Shown piece by piece: positions 24,794-34,923 of a DNA stretch of 64,000 nucleotides (the stretch's first letter is position 1; every line of letters begins with the position of its first letter). The notes under the pieces are model-generated. The model did not search any database, was not told the origin of the DNA, and saw only the letters and a program-made list of their open reading frames with translations. Where the stretch lies: positions 1 through 64,000 of the forward strand of contig JAJEAR010000070.1 of the NCBI GenBank assembly GCA_022822665.1. Direction: 5' to 3'. This DNA is from Alphaproteobacteria bacterium. Lineage in GTDB: Bacteria; Pseudomonadota; Alphaproteobacteria; Thalassobaculales; Thalassobaculaceae. The translations under genes were made by a program, and so were the position numbers.

Positions 24794-27463
24794 TCAGGAC
24801 CGTGTCGCGTCGGCCAGCGCCTGCCGAACCGCGGCGAGAGCCGCGGGGGTGGCGCCGGCATCGGGTCCGCCGGCCTGTGCGAGGTCGGGTCGTCCCCCGC
24901 CGCCGCCGCCGCCCAGCGCGCCGGCCGCGGCCCGCGCCAGGACGACCGCGTCAAGCCGGTCGGTCAGGTCATCGGTCACCGCGACCACGAGTGACGCCTT
25001 ACCGGCGTCGGTGGTGATGATGGTGATCACTCCGGAACCGATCTCCGACCTGAGCCGGTCGGCCATGCTGCGCAGTTCGCGTGCCGGGACCCCTTCCAGT
25101 GTCCGGGTGATCAGCGGGATGTCGCCGATGCGCGCCTGTTCGCCGTTCGAACCGCCGCCGCTTGCAAGCCGGAGCCGCAGGTCACGCAGTTCGCGCTCCA
25201 GCTGGCGGCGTTCCTCGACCAGGGCGCTGATGCGTTCCGGAAGCTGGTCGGGTGTTGCGCGCAACTGCGCCGCCGAACGCTCCAGCAGCTCGTCGCGCTG
25301 ATCGAGGTAGGCGAGCGCCGCCGCACCGGTGACCGCTTCGATCCGGCGGACACCGGAGGCAACCGCACCTTCCGACAGGATGCGGAAGGTGCCGATGTCC
25401 CCGGTGCGTGTCACGTGGGTGCCGCCGCACAGTTCGACCGACCAGGCGTTCCTGGCGCCATCGGGATCGGCGCCGCCCATGCAGACCACCCGGACCTCCT
25501 CGCCGTACTTCTCCCCGAACAGCGCCATGGCGCCGGCGGCAATGGCGGTGTCGGGATCCATGAGTGTGGTGGTGACCTCGCTGTTGCCGCGTATCCGGTC
25601 GTTTACCTCGCTTTCGATGGCACGGAGAGCCGAAGGAGCGACCGCTTCGGGATGGGCGAAGTCGAACCGCAGGCGGTCGGGTGCGACCAGTGATCCCTTC
25701 TGGGTCACGTGATTGCCCAGTTGCCGGCGCAGTGCCTCGTGCAGCAGGTGGGTTGCCGAGTGATTTCCGCGCAGGCGGGACCGCCGCGGCGTGTCGACCG
25801 CGAGCTCCACCGCATCCCCGATCTCGAGCGTACCGGTCTCGATCCGTGCCGAGTGCACGAACAGGTCTCCGACGCGCCGCTGGACATCCAGGATCGCGAT
25901 TTCCGCGCCGCGCGCGGAACGCAGGGTGCCGCGGTCGCCGACCTGGCCCCCGGCCTCGCCGTAGAACGGGGTCTGGTTGACGACGATCTGCACCTCGACC
26001 GGCGCGCCGTCTGCGTGGACCGATCCCTCCTGCCTGCCCTCGGTAACCAGCGCCTGGACCTCGGCCTCGGCGCGTTCGCTGCTGTAGCCCAGGAACTCGG
26101 TTGCTCCCAGGGCGTCACGCAGGTCGAACCAGTGCGTGTCCTCCGCGGCATCCCCGGTTCCGGACCAGGCGGCGCGGGCCGCCTGGCGCTGGCGTTCCAT
26201 CGCGGCGTCGAACCCCGCACGATCAACCGTGCGGTTCTGGCCGCGCAGGATGTCCTCGGTGAGATCAAGCGGAAAGCCGTAGGTATCGTACAGCCTGAAG
26301 GCCTCCTCGCCCGGCAGGTTCTCGTGCTCTCCGAGCTGCGCGGTTGCCAGTTCCAGGTGCCGCAGGCCGCGACCCAGGGTTTCCCGGAACCGGGATTCCT
26401 CCAGCCGCAGCGTTTCGGCAACCAGGTCATTGGCCCGGTGGAGTTCCGGGAAGGCGTCACCCATCTGGCGGACGAGTGCCGGGACGAGTTTCCACATCAG
26501 CGGTTCGGTGCAGCCGATGATATGCGCGTGGCGCATGGCACGGCGCATGATCCGGCGCAGCACGTACCCGCGACCTTCGCGCGCCGGCAGCACGCCGTCG
26601 GCAATCAGGAAGGCGGACGCGCGCAGGTGGTCGGCGATGACCCGGTGCGACACCGCGTGGGGGCCGTCGGGTTCACTGTTCGACGCATCGGCCGATGCCT
26701 CGATCAGCGCCCGCATCAGGTCGATGTCGTAGTTGTCATGCCGACCCTGCAGCACGGCGGCGACGCGTTCGAGCCCCATTCCGGTGTCGATGCTCGGCCG
26801 TGGCAGGGGGACGCGTTCATCGGCCGAGAGCTGCTCGAACTGCATGAAGACCAGGTTCCAGATCTCGATGAACCGGTCCCCGTCCTCGTCGGGGCTGCCC
26901 GGCGGGCCACCCGGGATCGCGTCGCCGTGATCGTAGAAGATCTCGGAACAGGGACCGCAGGGACCGGTATCGCCCATGGCCCAGAAATTGTCCGAGGTCG
27001 CGATGCGGATGATGCGGTCATCCGGCAGGCCGGCAATCCGTTTCCACAGCCCGGCCGCCTCGTCATCCTCGGCGTACACGGTGACCAGCAGACGGTCGGG
27101 TGCAAGGCCGTATTCCCGGGTAACCAGGGACCAGGCATGGTCGATGGCGACATCCTTGAAGTAGTCACCGAAGGAAAAGTTGCCGAGCATCTCGAAGAAG
27201 GTGTGGTGGCGTGCGGTGTAGCCCACGTTCTCGAGATCGTTGTGCTTGCCTCCCGCGCGAACGCACTTCTGCGAGGTGGCCGCACGTGGCGGATCTCGTG
27301 TCTCCGCACCGGTGAACACGTTCTTGAACTGCACCATTCCGGAGTTGGTAAACAGCAGCGTCGGGTCGTTCTGCGGTACCAGAGGGCTCGAGGCGACCAC
27401 AGCGTGGTCGCGCCTGGCGAAAAACTCGAGGAATGTCGAGCGTATGTCGCTGGTCGTCTGCAT
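24794..27463 (-). CDS. alaS: Alanyl-tRNA synthetase
   Basis: An 889-residue class II synthetase, near the usual 870-890. The catalytic domain (residues 1-260) begins [17 protein letters not shown] and has the [20 protein letters not shown] motif; the editing domain contains the zinc-ligand signatures [13 protein letters not shown] near 575 and CGGTHV near 683; the C-terminal DHHA1-like part ends with [16 protein letters not shown]. It charges tRNA-Ala and edits Ser and Gly mischarging. It lies downstream of recA on the same strand, an adjacency common in Alphaproteobacteria. Confidence 0.97.
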   Translation of the reverse strand: MQTTSDIRSTFLEFFARRDHAVVASSPLVPQNDPTLLFTNSGMVQFKNVFTGAETRDPPRAATSQKCVRAGGKHNDLENVGYTARHHTFFEMLGNFSFGDYFKDVAIDHAWSLVTREYGLAPDRLLVTVYAEDDEAAGLWKRIAGLPDDRIIRIATSDNFWAMGDTGPCGPCSEIFYDHGDAIPGGPPGSPDEDGDRFIEIWNLVFMQFEQLSADERVPLPRPSIDTGMGLERVAAVLQGRHDNYDIDLMRALIEASADASNSEPDGPHAVSHRVIADHLRASAFLIADGVLPAREGRGYVLRRIMRRAMRHAHIIGCTEPLMWKLVPALVRQMGDAFPELHRANDLVAETLRLEESRFRETLGRGLRHLELATAQLGEHENLPGEEAFRLYDTYGFPLDLTEDILRGQNRTVDRAGFDAAMERQRQAARAAWSGTGDAAEDTHWFDLRDALGATEFLGYSSERAEAEVQALVTEGRQEGSVHADGAPVEVQIVVNQTPFYGEAGGQVGDRGTLRSARGAEIAILDVQRRVGDLFVHSARIETGTLEIGDAVELAVDTPRRSRLRGNHSATHLLHEALRRQLGNHVTQKGSLVAPDRLRFDFAHPEAVAPSALRAIESEVNDRIRGNSEVTTTLMDPDTAIAAGAMALFGEKYGEEVRVVCMGGADPDGARNAWSVELCGGTHVTRTGDIGTFRILSEGAVASGVRRIEAVTGAAALAYLDQRDELLERSAAQLRATPDQLPERISALVEERRQLERELRDLRLRLASGGGSNGEQARIGDIPLITRTLEGVPARELRSMADRLRSEIGSGVITIITTDAGKASLVVAVTDDLTDRLDAVVLARAAAGALGGGGGGGRPDLAQAGGPDAGATPAALAAVRQALADATRS

Positions 27464-28044
27464 CCTGTCCGCCCTTTTGCAGCGGTCCGGGCGGCCCGGT
27501 GACGTCCCGCCGGCTTCGACCGGGTTTTACGCAAGCGGCGGCAACAAGTCCACAGGTCCGGCCCGACCCGGGCCTGCTACGGGAAGTGGCGGACCCCGGG
27601 GTCGGACGTGCAGGGAACAGGATCCGGATCGTCGGGCGAGCCGTGGAATTCCGGGTCTCCGCGTGTGCCGGGTCATCGGCCGGGCCCGGTGCATGCAGGG
27701 CCCGAGCCCATTCCGGTCAGCCGCCGATGGCAGGTCTCCTCATGGTCCGCCATGCGGTCAGCGGTGCCGGTCTGCTGCCATGAACAGAACCGGTGTGAGG
27801 TGTGGCACCCGGTGTCGGGGCCGGAGGACTCCGGTCAGGGGACGCAGGCGGGTTCCGTTCATGCGCCGCGTAACCACTGGCTTCCTCCAGGTCGCCCGGA
27901 CAGGGGGCCGCAGGTGCGGGGCCCGTACAGGCAGCGCGACACGCCGGAATTCGTCCCTGAGCGCGCTTCACGGACGGTGAACGGTGGCATCCCGGCGATG
28001 GTGTCGGCACGCGGCTGTCGACACGTGCCGACGCTGACCCGGTG
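27464..28044. other. Intergenic stretch between recA and alaS
   Basis: About 580 bases with no convincing gene. Open frames here have no domain or ribosome binding site and overlap each other on both strands. It probably holds the alaS promoter in its left part; no clear terminator hairpin for recA was recognised. Confidence 0.5.
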
Positions 28045-29094
28045 TCAGCCTTCTTCCTGGGGTGCTTCGACGGCAAGCCCGGCATTCCGGCGGATCTGCG
28101 CCTCGATCGCCTTGCCGATCTCGGCGTTCTCGCTGAGGAACGCCCGGGCGTTCTCCCTGCCCTGCCCGATCCGCTGTCCGCCATGGCTGAACCACGAGCC
28201 GGACTTCTCGACGATGCCGGCATCGACGCCAAGGTCGAGCAATTCACCGGTCTTCGAAATCCCCTCGCCGTACATGATGTCGAACTCGACACTGCGGAAC
28301 GGCGGCGCCATCTTGTTCTTGACCACCTTGACCCGGGTCTGGTTGCCCAGCACCTCGTCGCGCACCTTGATGGCTCCGATGCGGCGGATGTCGAGCCGGA
28401 CCGAGGCGTAGAACTTGAGCGCATTGCCGCCGGTCGTGGTTTCGGGGCTGCCGAACATGACCCCGATCTTCAGCCGGATCTGGTTGATGAAGATGACCAG
28501 GCAGTTCGACCTGGAGATCGACGAGGTCAGCTTGCGCAGCGCCTGGCTCATCAGGCGGGCCTGAAGGCCGACGTGGCTGTCGCCCATCTCGCCCTCGAGT
28601 TCCGCCCGCGGGACCAGTGCGGCAACCGAATCGATCACGAGAACGTCGATCGCGCCGGAGCGAACGAGTGTGTCGGCAATCTCGAGTGCCTGCTCGCCGG
28701 TGTCGGGCTGGGAAATCAGCATCTCGTCGACGTCGACGCCGAGCTTGCCGGCATAGGTCGGGTCAAGCGCATGCTCCGCATCGACAAAGGCGCAGATCCC
28801 GCCCTTCTTCTGCGCTTCCGCAACGACGTGCAGTGCCAGCGTGGTCTTGCCTGAACTTTCCGGGCCGTAGACCTCGACGATCCGGCCCCTGGGAAGGCCG
28901 CCGATACCGAGCGCGATATCGAGACCGATCGATCCCGTGGACACCGCCTCCACCTCGACCGCGGTCTCGCGCTGGCCAAGGCGCATGACAGAACCCTTGC
29001 CGAACGCCTTGTCGATGTGCTCCAGGGCTGCCGCGAGGGCTTTCGACTTGTCCATGGTTTCCTGCTGGTTTGACCGGAAGGGGATCACCGACAT
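28045..29094 (-). CDS. recA: RecA recombinase
   Basis: A 349-residue recombinase. The core begins [20 protein letters not shown]; Walker A is GPESSGKT near residue 79, Walker [11 protein letters not shown] near 153, loop L2 in [20 protein letters not shown] near 206-225. It forms filaments on single-stranded DNA for homologous recombination and triggers LexA self-cleavage. The ATG at 29094 ([18 protein letters not shown]) is chosen because a GGAG lies seven bases ahead and alphaproteobacterial RecA usually has a short N-terminal lead; ATG 29055 is also possible. The C-terminal tail is acidic (EAPQEEG), as expected for a regulatory tail. Its promoter and a possible damage-response operator are at 29212-29257. 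Confidence 0.97.
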   Translation of the reverse strand: MSVIPFRSNQQETMDKSKALAAALEHIDKAFGKGSVMRLGQRETAVEVEAVSTGSIGLDIALGIGGLPRGRIVEVYGPESSGKTTLALHVVAEAQKKGGICAFVDAEHALDPTYAGKLGVDVDEMLISQPDTGEQALEIADTLVRSGAIDVLVIDSVAALVPRAELEGEMGDSHVGLQARLMSQALRKLTSSISRSNCLVIFINQIRLKIGVMFGSPETTTGGNALKFYASVRLDIRRIGAIKVRDEVLGNQTRVKVVKNKMAPPFRSVEFDIMYGEGISKTGELLDLGVDAGIVEKSGSWFSHGGQRIGQGRENARAFLSENAEIGKAIEAQIRRNAGLAVEAPQEEG

Positions 29095-29211
29095 GTGCCT
29101 GCTCCATATCTCACACCGTGCAGAGGTGTGGCAACGCATAACCGTGGTGCCGTCGACTTTCGCCAGCCCCAAGTAGGGCGGGCTGACGGGCTGTTCCTGC
29201 ACATGCCGACA

Positions 29212-29257
29212 TTCATACGTGATTTGTTCACATATGTAAACCAAATAAACTTGGTTT
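29212..29257 (-). promoter_or_regulatory. recA promoter with palindromic elements
   Basis: On the minus strand TTTACA (29235-29240) and TATGAA (29212-29217) are separated by 17 bases, a good sigma-70 match. The -35 lies inside a near-palindrome GTTTACATATGTGAAC (29226-29241, one mismatch per arm), which could be a LexA operator although it differs from the usual alphaproteobacterial GTTC-N7-GTTC. Just upstream is an exact seven-base inverted repeat AAACCAA/TTGGTTT (29238-29257). Confidence 0.6.
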
Positions 29258-29367
29258 GTGCGCAACAAGACCGTGGAGTCGTCCGTGGTTGATCCACAAT
29301 CGGGTGTGGGTCTCCACCAGATGCAGTGAGTCGCCTCCTCACTGTCCCCATGGGGCAGCGGAGAACG

Positions 29368-29784
29368 TCAGTCGTCGCGGTGGGTCCGTTCGAGACGTTC
29401 GTGGCGCTCCTGGGCCTCCAGGCTCAGGGTGGCAATCGGCCGGGCCATCAGGCGACGCAACGCGATCGGTTCGTCGGTTTCCTCGCAGTAGCCGTAGCTA
29501 CCGTTCTCGATCCTGTCGAGCGCCTCGTCGATCTTGCTGATCAGCTTGCGTTCACGGTCCCGTGTCCGCAGCTCGATCTGGTGATCGGTCTCGAGCGAGG
29601 CACGATCGGCGAGGTCTGGTTGCTGGAGATTGCCCTGGGTGAGATGGTTGAGCGTGGTTCCGGCTTCCCGCAGCAGGTCCGCCTTCCACTCGAGCAGGCG
29701 GCGGCGAAAGAACTCGAGCTGCCGCGGGCCCATGAATTCCTCGTGTTCGGTGGGTTCGTAGTCCGGCCCGAGCGGTACCCGCAT
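29368..29784 (-). CDS. dksA: RNA polymerase-binding transcription factor DksA
   Basis: A 138-residue DksA. The coiled coil spans residues about 22-95 and carries the tip region with DLADRAS (58-64), whose acidic residue reaches the polymerase active site. The C-terminal globular domain normally uses four zinc cysteines; here only Cys100 remains, in a C-E-E-T then S-L-E-A pattern, as in the low-cysteine DksA proteins of Alphaproteobacteria. It modulates stable RNA and amino-acid promoters together with ppGpp. The ATG at 29784 sits seven bases from GGAG; a GTG two codons earlier is less likely. The gene is monocistronic, with its own promoter upstream. Confidence 0.93.
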   Translation of the reverse strand: MRVPLGPDYEPTEHEEFMGPRQLEFFRRRLLEWKADLLREAGTTLNHLTQGNLQQPDLADRASLETDHQIELRTRDRERKLISKIDEALDRIENGSYGYCEETDEPIALRRLMARPIATLSLEAQERHERLERTHRDD

Positions 29785-29850
29785 ATACACTCTCCAGCTG
29801 CGTCGCCCGCACCACGCACCGAAGTAGACTGTGTGCGGAAAATTGCACGG

Positions 29851-29960
29851 AATATATAGAGCAGGCTTGGCCGCCGCAACTGTCTGCTACGCTCGAAACT
29901 ACTTTAACAAACATAAATAACGAATTGATATGACAATATATTAGAACTGCTCCGTTCAGA
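29851..29960 (-). promoter_or_regulatory. dksA promoter with AT-rich upstream element
   Basis: TTGCGG (29874-29879) and TATATT (29851-29856) on the minus strand are 17 bases apart. Immediately upstream, about 29880-29960 is markedly AT-rich compared with the rest of the window (runs such as TTATTTATG and TATATTG), a plausible UP element or the site of a nucleoid protein. Confidence 0.5.
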
Positions 29961-29986
29961 CCCTTGGTCTTGACAGCAGGCAGCAT

Positions 29987-32900
29987 TCAGCAACCGGGCC
30001 CCGGACTGCGCGGGGCGGGCAGGCGATGGATCCGGACCTCCGGGCAGACCGTGCGCGCGATGTCGCACAGGTGACGGTGGTGACCGAGGTAGATCACCTG
30101 TCCCGCTTCGCCCATGTGGGCGAACAGGCGGAAGGCCTCTTCGGCGCGAAAGTCGTCGAAGGTCTCGAGAATGTCGTCGGCAACGAAAGGAACCGGTCCG
30201 TGCCGGTCGACGAACTCCCGGTACCCGGCGACCCGCAATGCCAGGTAAAGCTGGAACCGCGTTCCCTTGGACAGCTGGGCCGCGCGCCGGGTTCCCTCCG
30301 GGCCTTCGGCCAGCAATTCCTCGCCCCGCTCGGTCGGCTGAGTGGCAAGCCCGGTATAGGCGCCGCGTGTGACCGTTCGGAAGGCTTCCGCGGCTCTTTG
30401 CATCATGGAACTGCGGTGTTCCCGGCGGTAGGCATCCAGCGCCCTCGTTGCCGATTCAATTCCGAGCCGGATCCGCAACCAGTCGAGCACACCTTCCTCG
30501 ATTTCCAGCAGGACCGTGCGCCGCTGCTCCTCGATGGCGGCAACGCTGTCGTCGCCACCGACCGCGTCGACGGCGTCGCTGGCACGAACATGCTGGTCGC
30601 GCAGGCCCTCGGCCAGCTTGCGGGCAGTCCCGTTCTCGAGCTCGAGTCGACCGATCTGCTCGTCGAGCGCGGTGCGATCAATGTCCGCGAGCATCTGTTC
30701 GGCATCCGGCAGGGATGTGGCACCGGTCGCCTCGAGCACCTGCCGCGCCGCATCTTCCTGGCGCTCCCGCAACTGCCGGCGTTCGCCGATTTGCTGCATG
30801 CACCGGGCGGCGTCAATCAGAGAGCCGCAGCCGAGCAGGTCCAGGATTTCCCGTTCTTCCTGTTCAAGCGGGGCGGATTCAGCCTCGATCGTCCCGATTT
30901 CCGTCCTGCCGTCGCGTATCCGCCCGGCGAGCTGCGTGGCGCGGTCGCTGGCGGCGGTGGCGGAGGCAAGCCTCGCGTTGAGCGCGTCGTACTGGACCAG
31001 TGGCTGTTCGGGCTCCGGAGTGATCCCGATCCGGAGGCAGACTGCCTCGACACCTTTCCTGAACAGGTCCTGGTCGCCGTGCATGGCGGTCACCCGGCGC
31101 GCCAGGTCGCGTCTTTCCTCAAGCAGGGATGCAAGGCGCTGCGTGGAATCGACCAGGGCCATGATCCGCGACACGCCGGCATCTGCGCTGTGCAGCCAGC
31201 AGCCTGCGAGTGTATCCCGCCATCGGGCTTCCCAGCGCTCTTCCGCCTCGCGGGCACGGCGCAGGACCGTCTCCCGCCGCCCAAGCTCCAGTTCCGCCTC
31301 CTCGAGAGCCCCGGAAGCGGTCTCGTGGCGAACCTGGCGGGCGCGGTCCTGCTCGATCACCCGGCTGGCACGCCGTTGCAGCACGTCGACGCCATCATCC
31401 CGCAGCCAGGGGGTTTCGGCCCGATCAAGGGCCTGGCACAGTCGGTCACGCACTGCCCGCGCGTCGGTGTGCGCCCGCTCGATGCCGGCGTCCTGTTCGC
31501 GGATCTGCCTTCGGGTTTCGATAACCCGCGCCCGGCGTCCGAGCCAGCCCTCCAGCTGGTCGACCGACATGTCCGTCGCCAGTTCGGGCGCGCCCATGTG
31601 CTCGATCGCCGTGGCAACTTCACCCCGGAGCGCGGTCAGCCGCTGTTGCGCCAGGTCACGGATCGTGCAGACCCGGTCCAGGTCTGCACCCGTCTGCACC
31701 AGGTCATCGGCTGCCTGCCGGAGCTTGGCGAGTTCGGTGGCTCCGCCGAGCCGCGCAGCAGTCACCCGGTCGTCTTCCTCGAGTGCCGCGGCGAACAGGT
31801 CCGCGCTCCCGGCGTCCAGCTTCGCACGATGATGGTCCCACGCGGCGTTGCGGTCGTGTCTGACCCGCGCGGCTTCCCCGTCATCGACAAGCCCGGCCTG
31901 TTCCAGAATATGCTCCGATCGCCGGGTCAGGTGCCGGCACTGCGCGCGCAGGCGCTGTTCCTCCCGAACCGCATCCCCGAGTTCGGATGCGGTCAGTTCG
32001 TTCTCCCGCTTCCAGGCCTCGACCTGTTCCTGGTGCGGCACCCTGAGCAACGCCAGCCGCTCCACGTCACCGCTCCACGGATGGAGTTCTGCCAGCTGGT
32101 CCTCGAGAGTGCGCTGCAACTGGTCCCGGAGCGGTTGATGCAGCAGGAGACGGGCCTCGCTGTCATCCGCGACGACCGCCTGCAGTGCGAGGTCGAGGGC
32201 AACCAGCGCATCGTCTCCCGCTCCGGCGTCGGCGTGGGTGCTCATCCGGGCCCTGCATTGCTTCACCGTTCGCGCGGCGTCGTCACGCTCTTCGGTTGCC
32301 GAGCGACGGGCGACTTCGTGCCCCGACCGGCGTTGCGCCAGTTCGCGCAGTTGCTCGACGAGCGGGCCCGGCAGCAGCAACGAGGCCGGATCGTCGGTTT
32401 CCGGATCACGAGCAAGTCCCCGGACCTCCGAGGCAACCTGCGCATCCAGTTCGGCGAGCCTGACGCTGCGGTCCGGAAGGTCCTTTTCGGCGGTTACGTG
32501 ACGAGCCCGCAGCCCGTCCAGTTCGCGCATGGAAACCGCAGCGTCGAGGATGGACGCATCGATGTCGATCGATTGCTGTTCCTCCACGTCACGCGCGACA
32601 ACGGCCTGCTGCCTGGCGAGCCGCTGCCTCAGTTCGGGTTGCCGGCTCTGCAGTGCCGTGATCCGCCCGGACAGATCCGGCGGCGCATCCGGCAGATCCT
32701 TCATGACGGCAATCTTGCCGCGGACCTCCCGCAACTGCTGAAGCCAGGGCAGCGCGGTTCGCAGGCCCTTGAGCCGGCTGATCTCCGCTTCGAGCTTCGC
32801 CACCTTCTGCGCCTGCTGGTCGAGGGCTTCCCGGGAACTGTCGCGCTCCCTGACCAGGGTGGCGTATCGGGCCGCACCGATATCCCGTTCCCGCAGCTGG

Positions 32901-33487
32901 TCGTCGAGGCTGTCAAGGCGCTGCCTGAGGGCGGCAAGGCGGGTATTCCGCGCCCGGCGCCTGTAGAATCTGTCGGCCTGTTCGCGCAGGTTCTCGAGAA
33001 CCCGGGCGGTTTCCACAAGTCCCGAACTCCCGGCAAACAGCAGTTCGCCGAGATCCCCTTCGCTGCGCAGGATGGCGTCGCCACCCTGTTCCAGGGTCTG
33101 GTCATCCAGCGAGAACATGGCCCGGTAGGCGGTCCTGTCCATCCCGCCCAGCCGGCCGCTCAGGCTCGAGTCGGCAACCGCATCACCCTGTTCATCGATC
33201 AGGCTGCCGCGGCGGCGGCGGATGCGGGAAAACCGGCGGGACTGTCCGTCGAGGGCCAGGTCGGCCGCAACCCGCATGGACTCGTACCCGTGCCTGTAGC
33301 CGTAGGTGCTGCGAAGCTCGAACCCGAAGAGCAGGTCGAGAAAGGCCGCGAGCGTCGTCGTCTTGCCGGCCTCGTTCTCACCGTAGATGACGTGGAGGTC
33401 GGGTCCCGTCGCCGGCGCCGGTCCGAAGTCGATCACGTGCCCGGAAAATAATCCGTAACGCTCGAGTACCAGGCGCTCCAGTCTCAT
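29987..33487 (-). CDS. SMC/YhaN-like AAA ATPase
   Basis: A 1166-residue protein. The Walker A IYGENEAGKTTTLAAFLDLLFG (near residues 34-55) follows the characteristic MRLERLVLERYGLFSG strand; extended coiled coil occupies roughly residues 180-1000, rich in Arg, Glu and Leu heptads; the C-terminus holds the ABC signature region (LSKGTRFQLYLALRVA) and Walker B (VPFVADDILETFDDF). This matches YhaN, partner of the YhaO nuclease, and is related to SbcC/Rad50. The ATPase probably opens or tethers DNA ends for the nuclease. Its ATG overlaps the nuclease stop by 4 bases, so the two are made as a complex. Confidence 0.9.
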   Translation of the reverse strand: MRLERLVLERYGLFSGHVIDFGPAPATGPDLHVIYGENEAGKTTTLAAFLDLLFGFELRSTYGYRHGYESMRVAADLALDGQSRRFSRIRRRRGSLIDEQGDAVADSSLSGRLGGMDRTAYRAMFSLDDQTLEQGGDAILRSEGDLGELLFAGSSGLVETARVLENLREQADRFYRRRARNTRLAALRQRLDSLDDQLRERDIGAARYATLVRERDSSREALDQQAQKVAKLEAEISRLKGLRTALPWLQQLREVRGKIAVMKDLPDAPPDLSGRITALQSRQPELRQRLARQQAVVARDVEEQQSIDIDASILDAAVSMRELDGLRARHVTAEKDLPDRSVRLAELDAQVASEVRGLARDPETDDPASLLLPGPLVEQLRELAQRRSGHEVARRSATEERDDAARTVKQCRARMSTHADAGAGDDALVALDLALQAVVADDSEARLLLHQPLRDQLQRTLEDQLAELHPWSGDVERLALLRVPHQEQVEAWKRENELTASELGDAVREEQRLRAQCRHLTRRSEHILEQAGLVDDGEAARVRHDRNAAWDHHRAKLDAGSADLFAAALEEDDRVTAARLGGATELAKLRQAADDLVQTGADLDRVCTIRDLAQQRLTALRGEVATAIEHMGAPELATDMSVDQLEGWLGRRARVIETRRQIREQDAGIERAHTDARAVRDRLCQALDRAETPWLRDDGVDVLQRRASRVIEQDRARQVRHETASGALEEAELELGRRETVLRRAREAEERWEARWRDTLAGCWLHSADAGVSRIMALVDSTQRLASLLEERRDLARRVTAMHGDQDLFRKGVEAVCLRIGITPEPEQPLVQYDALNARLASATAASDRATQLAGRIRDGRTEIGTIEAESAPLEQEEREILDLLGCGSLIDAARCMQQIGERRQLRERQEDAARQVLEATGATSLPDAEQMLADIDRTALDEQIGRLELENGTARKLAEGLRDQHVRASDAVDAVGGDDSVAAIEEQRRTVLLEIEEGVLDWLRIRLGIESATRALDAYRREHRSSMMQRAAEAFRTVTRGAYTGLATQPTERGEELLAEGPEGTRRAAQLSKGTRFQLYLALRVAGYREFVDRHGPVPFVADDILETFDDFRAEEAFRLFAHMGEAGQVIYLGHHRHLCDIARTVCPEVRIHRLPAPRSPGPGC

Positions 33488-34752
33488 GGATCACCTTCCG
33501 GATCGACAGGCATGGCGCCGAGATGGGCCAGCACCGTCTCGCTTCCCTCCGCTGCCAGGCGTTCGAGGATGGCCGTGCGGGCCTCCCCGGTGGCGCCGAG
33601 GGCGTCACGCGCCTCGCGCGGCAGGGCCGTGCTGATCTGTTCCGCAAGATCATGCGCCCGCGCATGCAATGCCGGTACATCGGCGATGGGCGTGCGCATC
33701 ATCCGGCCGAGGTCGGTGACCGGTCCGGCCGGCGCCGGGGTCGAGGCCAGGCCGAACTCGAGCTTCTCGATCCTGATCCGGCCCAGGGCATCGGCCTGGG
33801 CCTGGGCCTGGGCCAGGGCGTGGTCCGGGTCGCGTCGCAGGTTCCAGGCGAGTTCCGGCGTTCCACGGAGTTCAAGACGGACAATCAGCTGTTCGGAACC
33901 GCTGGAATCGACAACCGTCTCCAGGGCCCTGGCGACCAGCCGGTTGAAATCCTGCCAGGTCGCAGCCCTGTCGAGGGCGACTGCAACCCGCTCGAACCGG
34001 GTGAAGCCGGTCGACCGGGTCTCCACGGTTGCGTCTCCGTGATCGTCGACGTGCACCAGGGTGACAGACTTCTCCCCGGTCTCGCCGATGTCCCTGCCCT
34101 GCGGCATTCCCGGCATTACCACGTATGGGGAGCGGTGGTGGACTTCGCGACGGTGGATGTGGCCGAGGCACCAGTAGTCGAAGCCCGTTGCGACCAGTTC
34201 CGCGACCGAGCACGGGGCGTAGGGGTCGTGACCGGGGGCGCCGCCGAGGCTGGTGTGCAGCAACCCGGTGTTCCAGGCGTCCGGGACCGGCGGACGGAAC
34301 CGGGGGACCAGGCTTTCGGGCGCTGCCGGACGGGCGAAGCTGATGCCGTGAACCGCAACCGGGATCTGTCCGGCCGCACGTTCCGGCGTCACGACACCGG
34401 CGCGCCCGCCGAACACCGTGATCCCGTCGGGAAGGCTCAGTTCGCGGGTGATCCGGGACGCCGCATCGTGGTTGCCGCGAATGATGAACACCGCGATGCC
34501 CGCCTCGGACAGCCGGCGCAGGCCCGCGGCCAGGAACAGGGCCGTCTTCATCGATGTCTGGCCACTGTCGTACAGGTCGCCCGCGATCATCAGCGCATCA
34601 ACCCTTTCGTCCAGGCAGAGTCCGATGATGGTCTCGAAGGCCCGCCGGGTCGCAGTACCGACCAGTTCGGCGAGCTCGGGATCCCTGAGCGCCAGCGATT
34701 GCAGCGGCGAATCAAGGTGAAGATCTGCCGTGTGAATGAAACGGAATGGCAT
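33484..34752 (-). CDS. YhaO/SbcD-like DNA repair exonuclease
   Basis: A 422-residue metallophosphoesterase. IHTADLHLDSPLQ (residues 5-17) holds the first metal ligands, MIAGDLYDSG near 56 the second, IIRGNHDAAS near 91 the third, and GHIHRREVH near 209 the last: the five Mre11-type motifs. It should act as a dimeric nuclease with the YhaN-like ATPase on double-strand ends or hairpins. The ATG at 34752 begins MPFRFIHTADLHL; an upstream in-frame ATG adds ten unrelated residues. The stop overlaps the YhaN-like start. Confidence 0.9.
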   Translation of the reverse strand: MPFRFIHTADLHLDSPLQSLALRDPELAELVGTATRRAFETIIGLCLDERVDALMIAGDLYDSGQTSMKTALFLAAGLRRLSEAGIAVFIIRGNHDAASRITRELSLPDGITVFGGRAGVVTPERAAGQIPVAVHGISFARPAAPESLVPRFRPPVPDAWNTGLLHTSLGGAPGHDPYAPCSVAELVATGFDYWCLGHIHRREVHHRSPYVVMPGMPQGRDIGETGEKSVTLVHVDDHGDATVETRSTGFTRFERVAVALDRAATWQDFNRLVARALETVVDSSGSEQLIVRLELRGTPELAWNLRRDPDHALAQAQAQADALGRIRIEKLEFGLASTPAPAGPVTDLGRMMRTPIADVPALHARAHDLAEQISTALPREARDALGATGEARTAILERLAAEGSETVLAHLGAMPVDPEGDP

Positions 34753-34923
34753 GATCAGGAGTCCGGGTTCCAATGCGAGCACGAGACTACTCGCCTCATC
34801 GGTGAGCCGCCATCACCGATCCGCTTGCTGACGGTTTCCACGCATGATGCGACCGATCGGATGATTTCAATCAGTCGGTTACATGATTCCATTTGGAAAA
34901 TCTTGACGTTCACTTGGTCGTAA

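Noticed and set aside
24880..24930. Glycine-codon run near the end of alaS resembling a slippage tract
   Set aside because: It encodes the GGGGGGG linker of the C-terminal domain, seen in many AlaS proteins, and uses mixed codons rather than a homopolymer.
25709..27502. 597-codon plus-strand frame opposite alaS
   Set aside because: Antisense of a clearly identified synthetase.
30026..33451. 1141-codon open frame on the plus strand opposite the YhaN-like gene
   Set aside because: Long antisense frame produced by high GC and the codon bias of the real gene; it has no domain or ribosome site.
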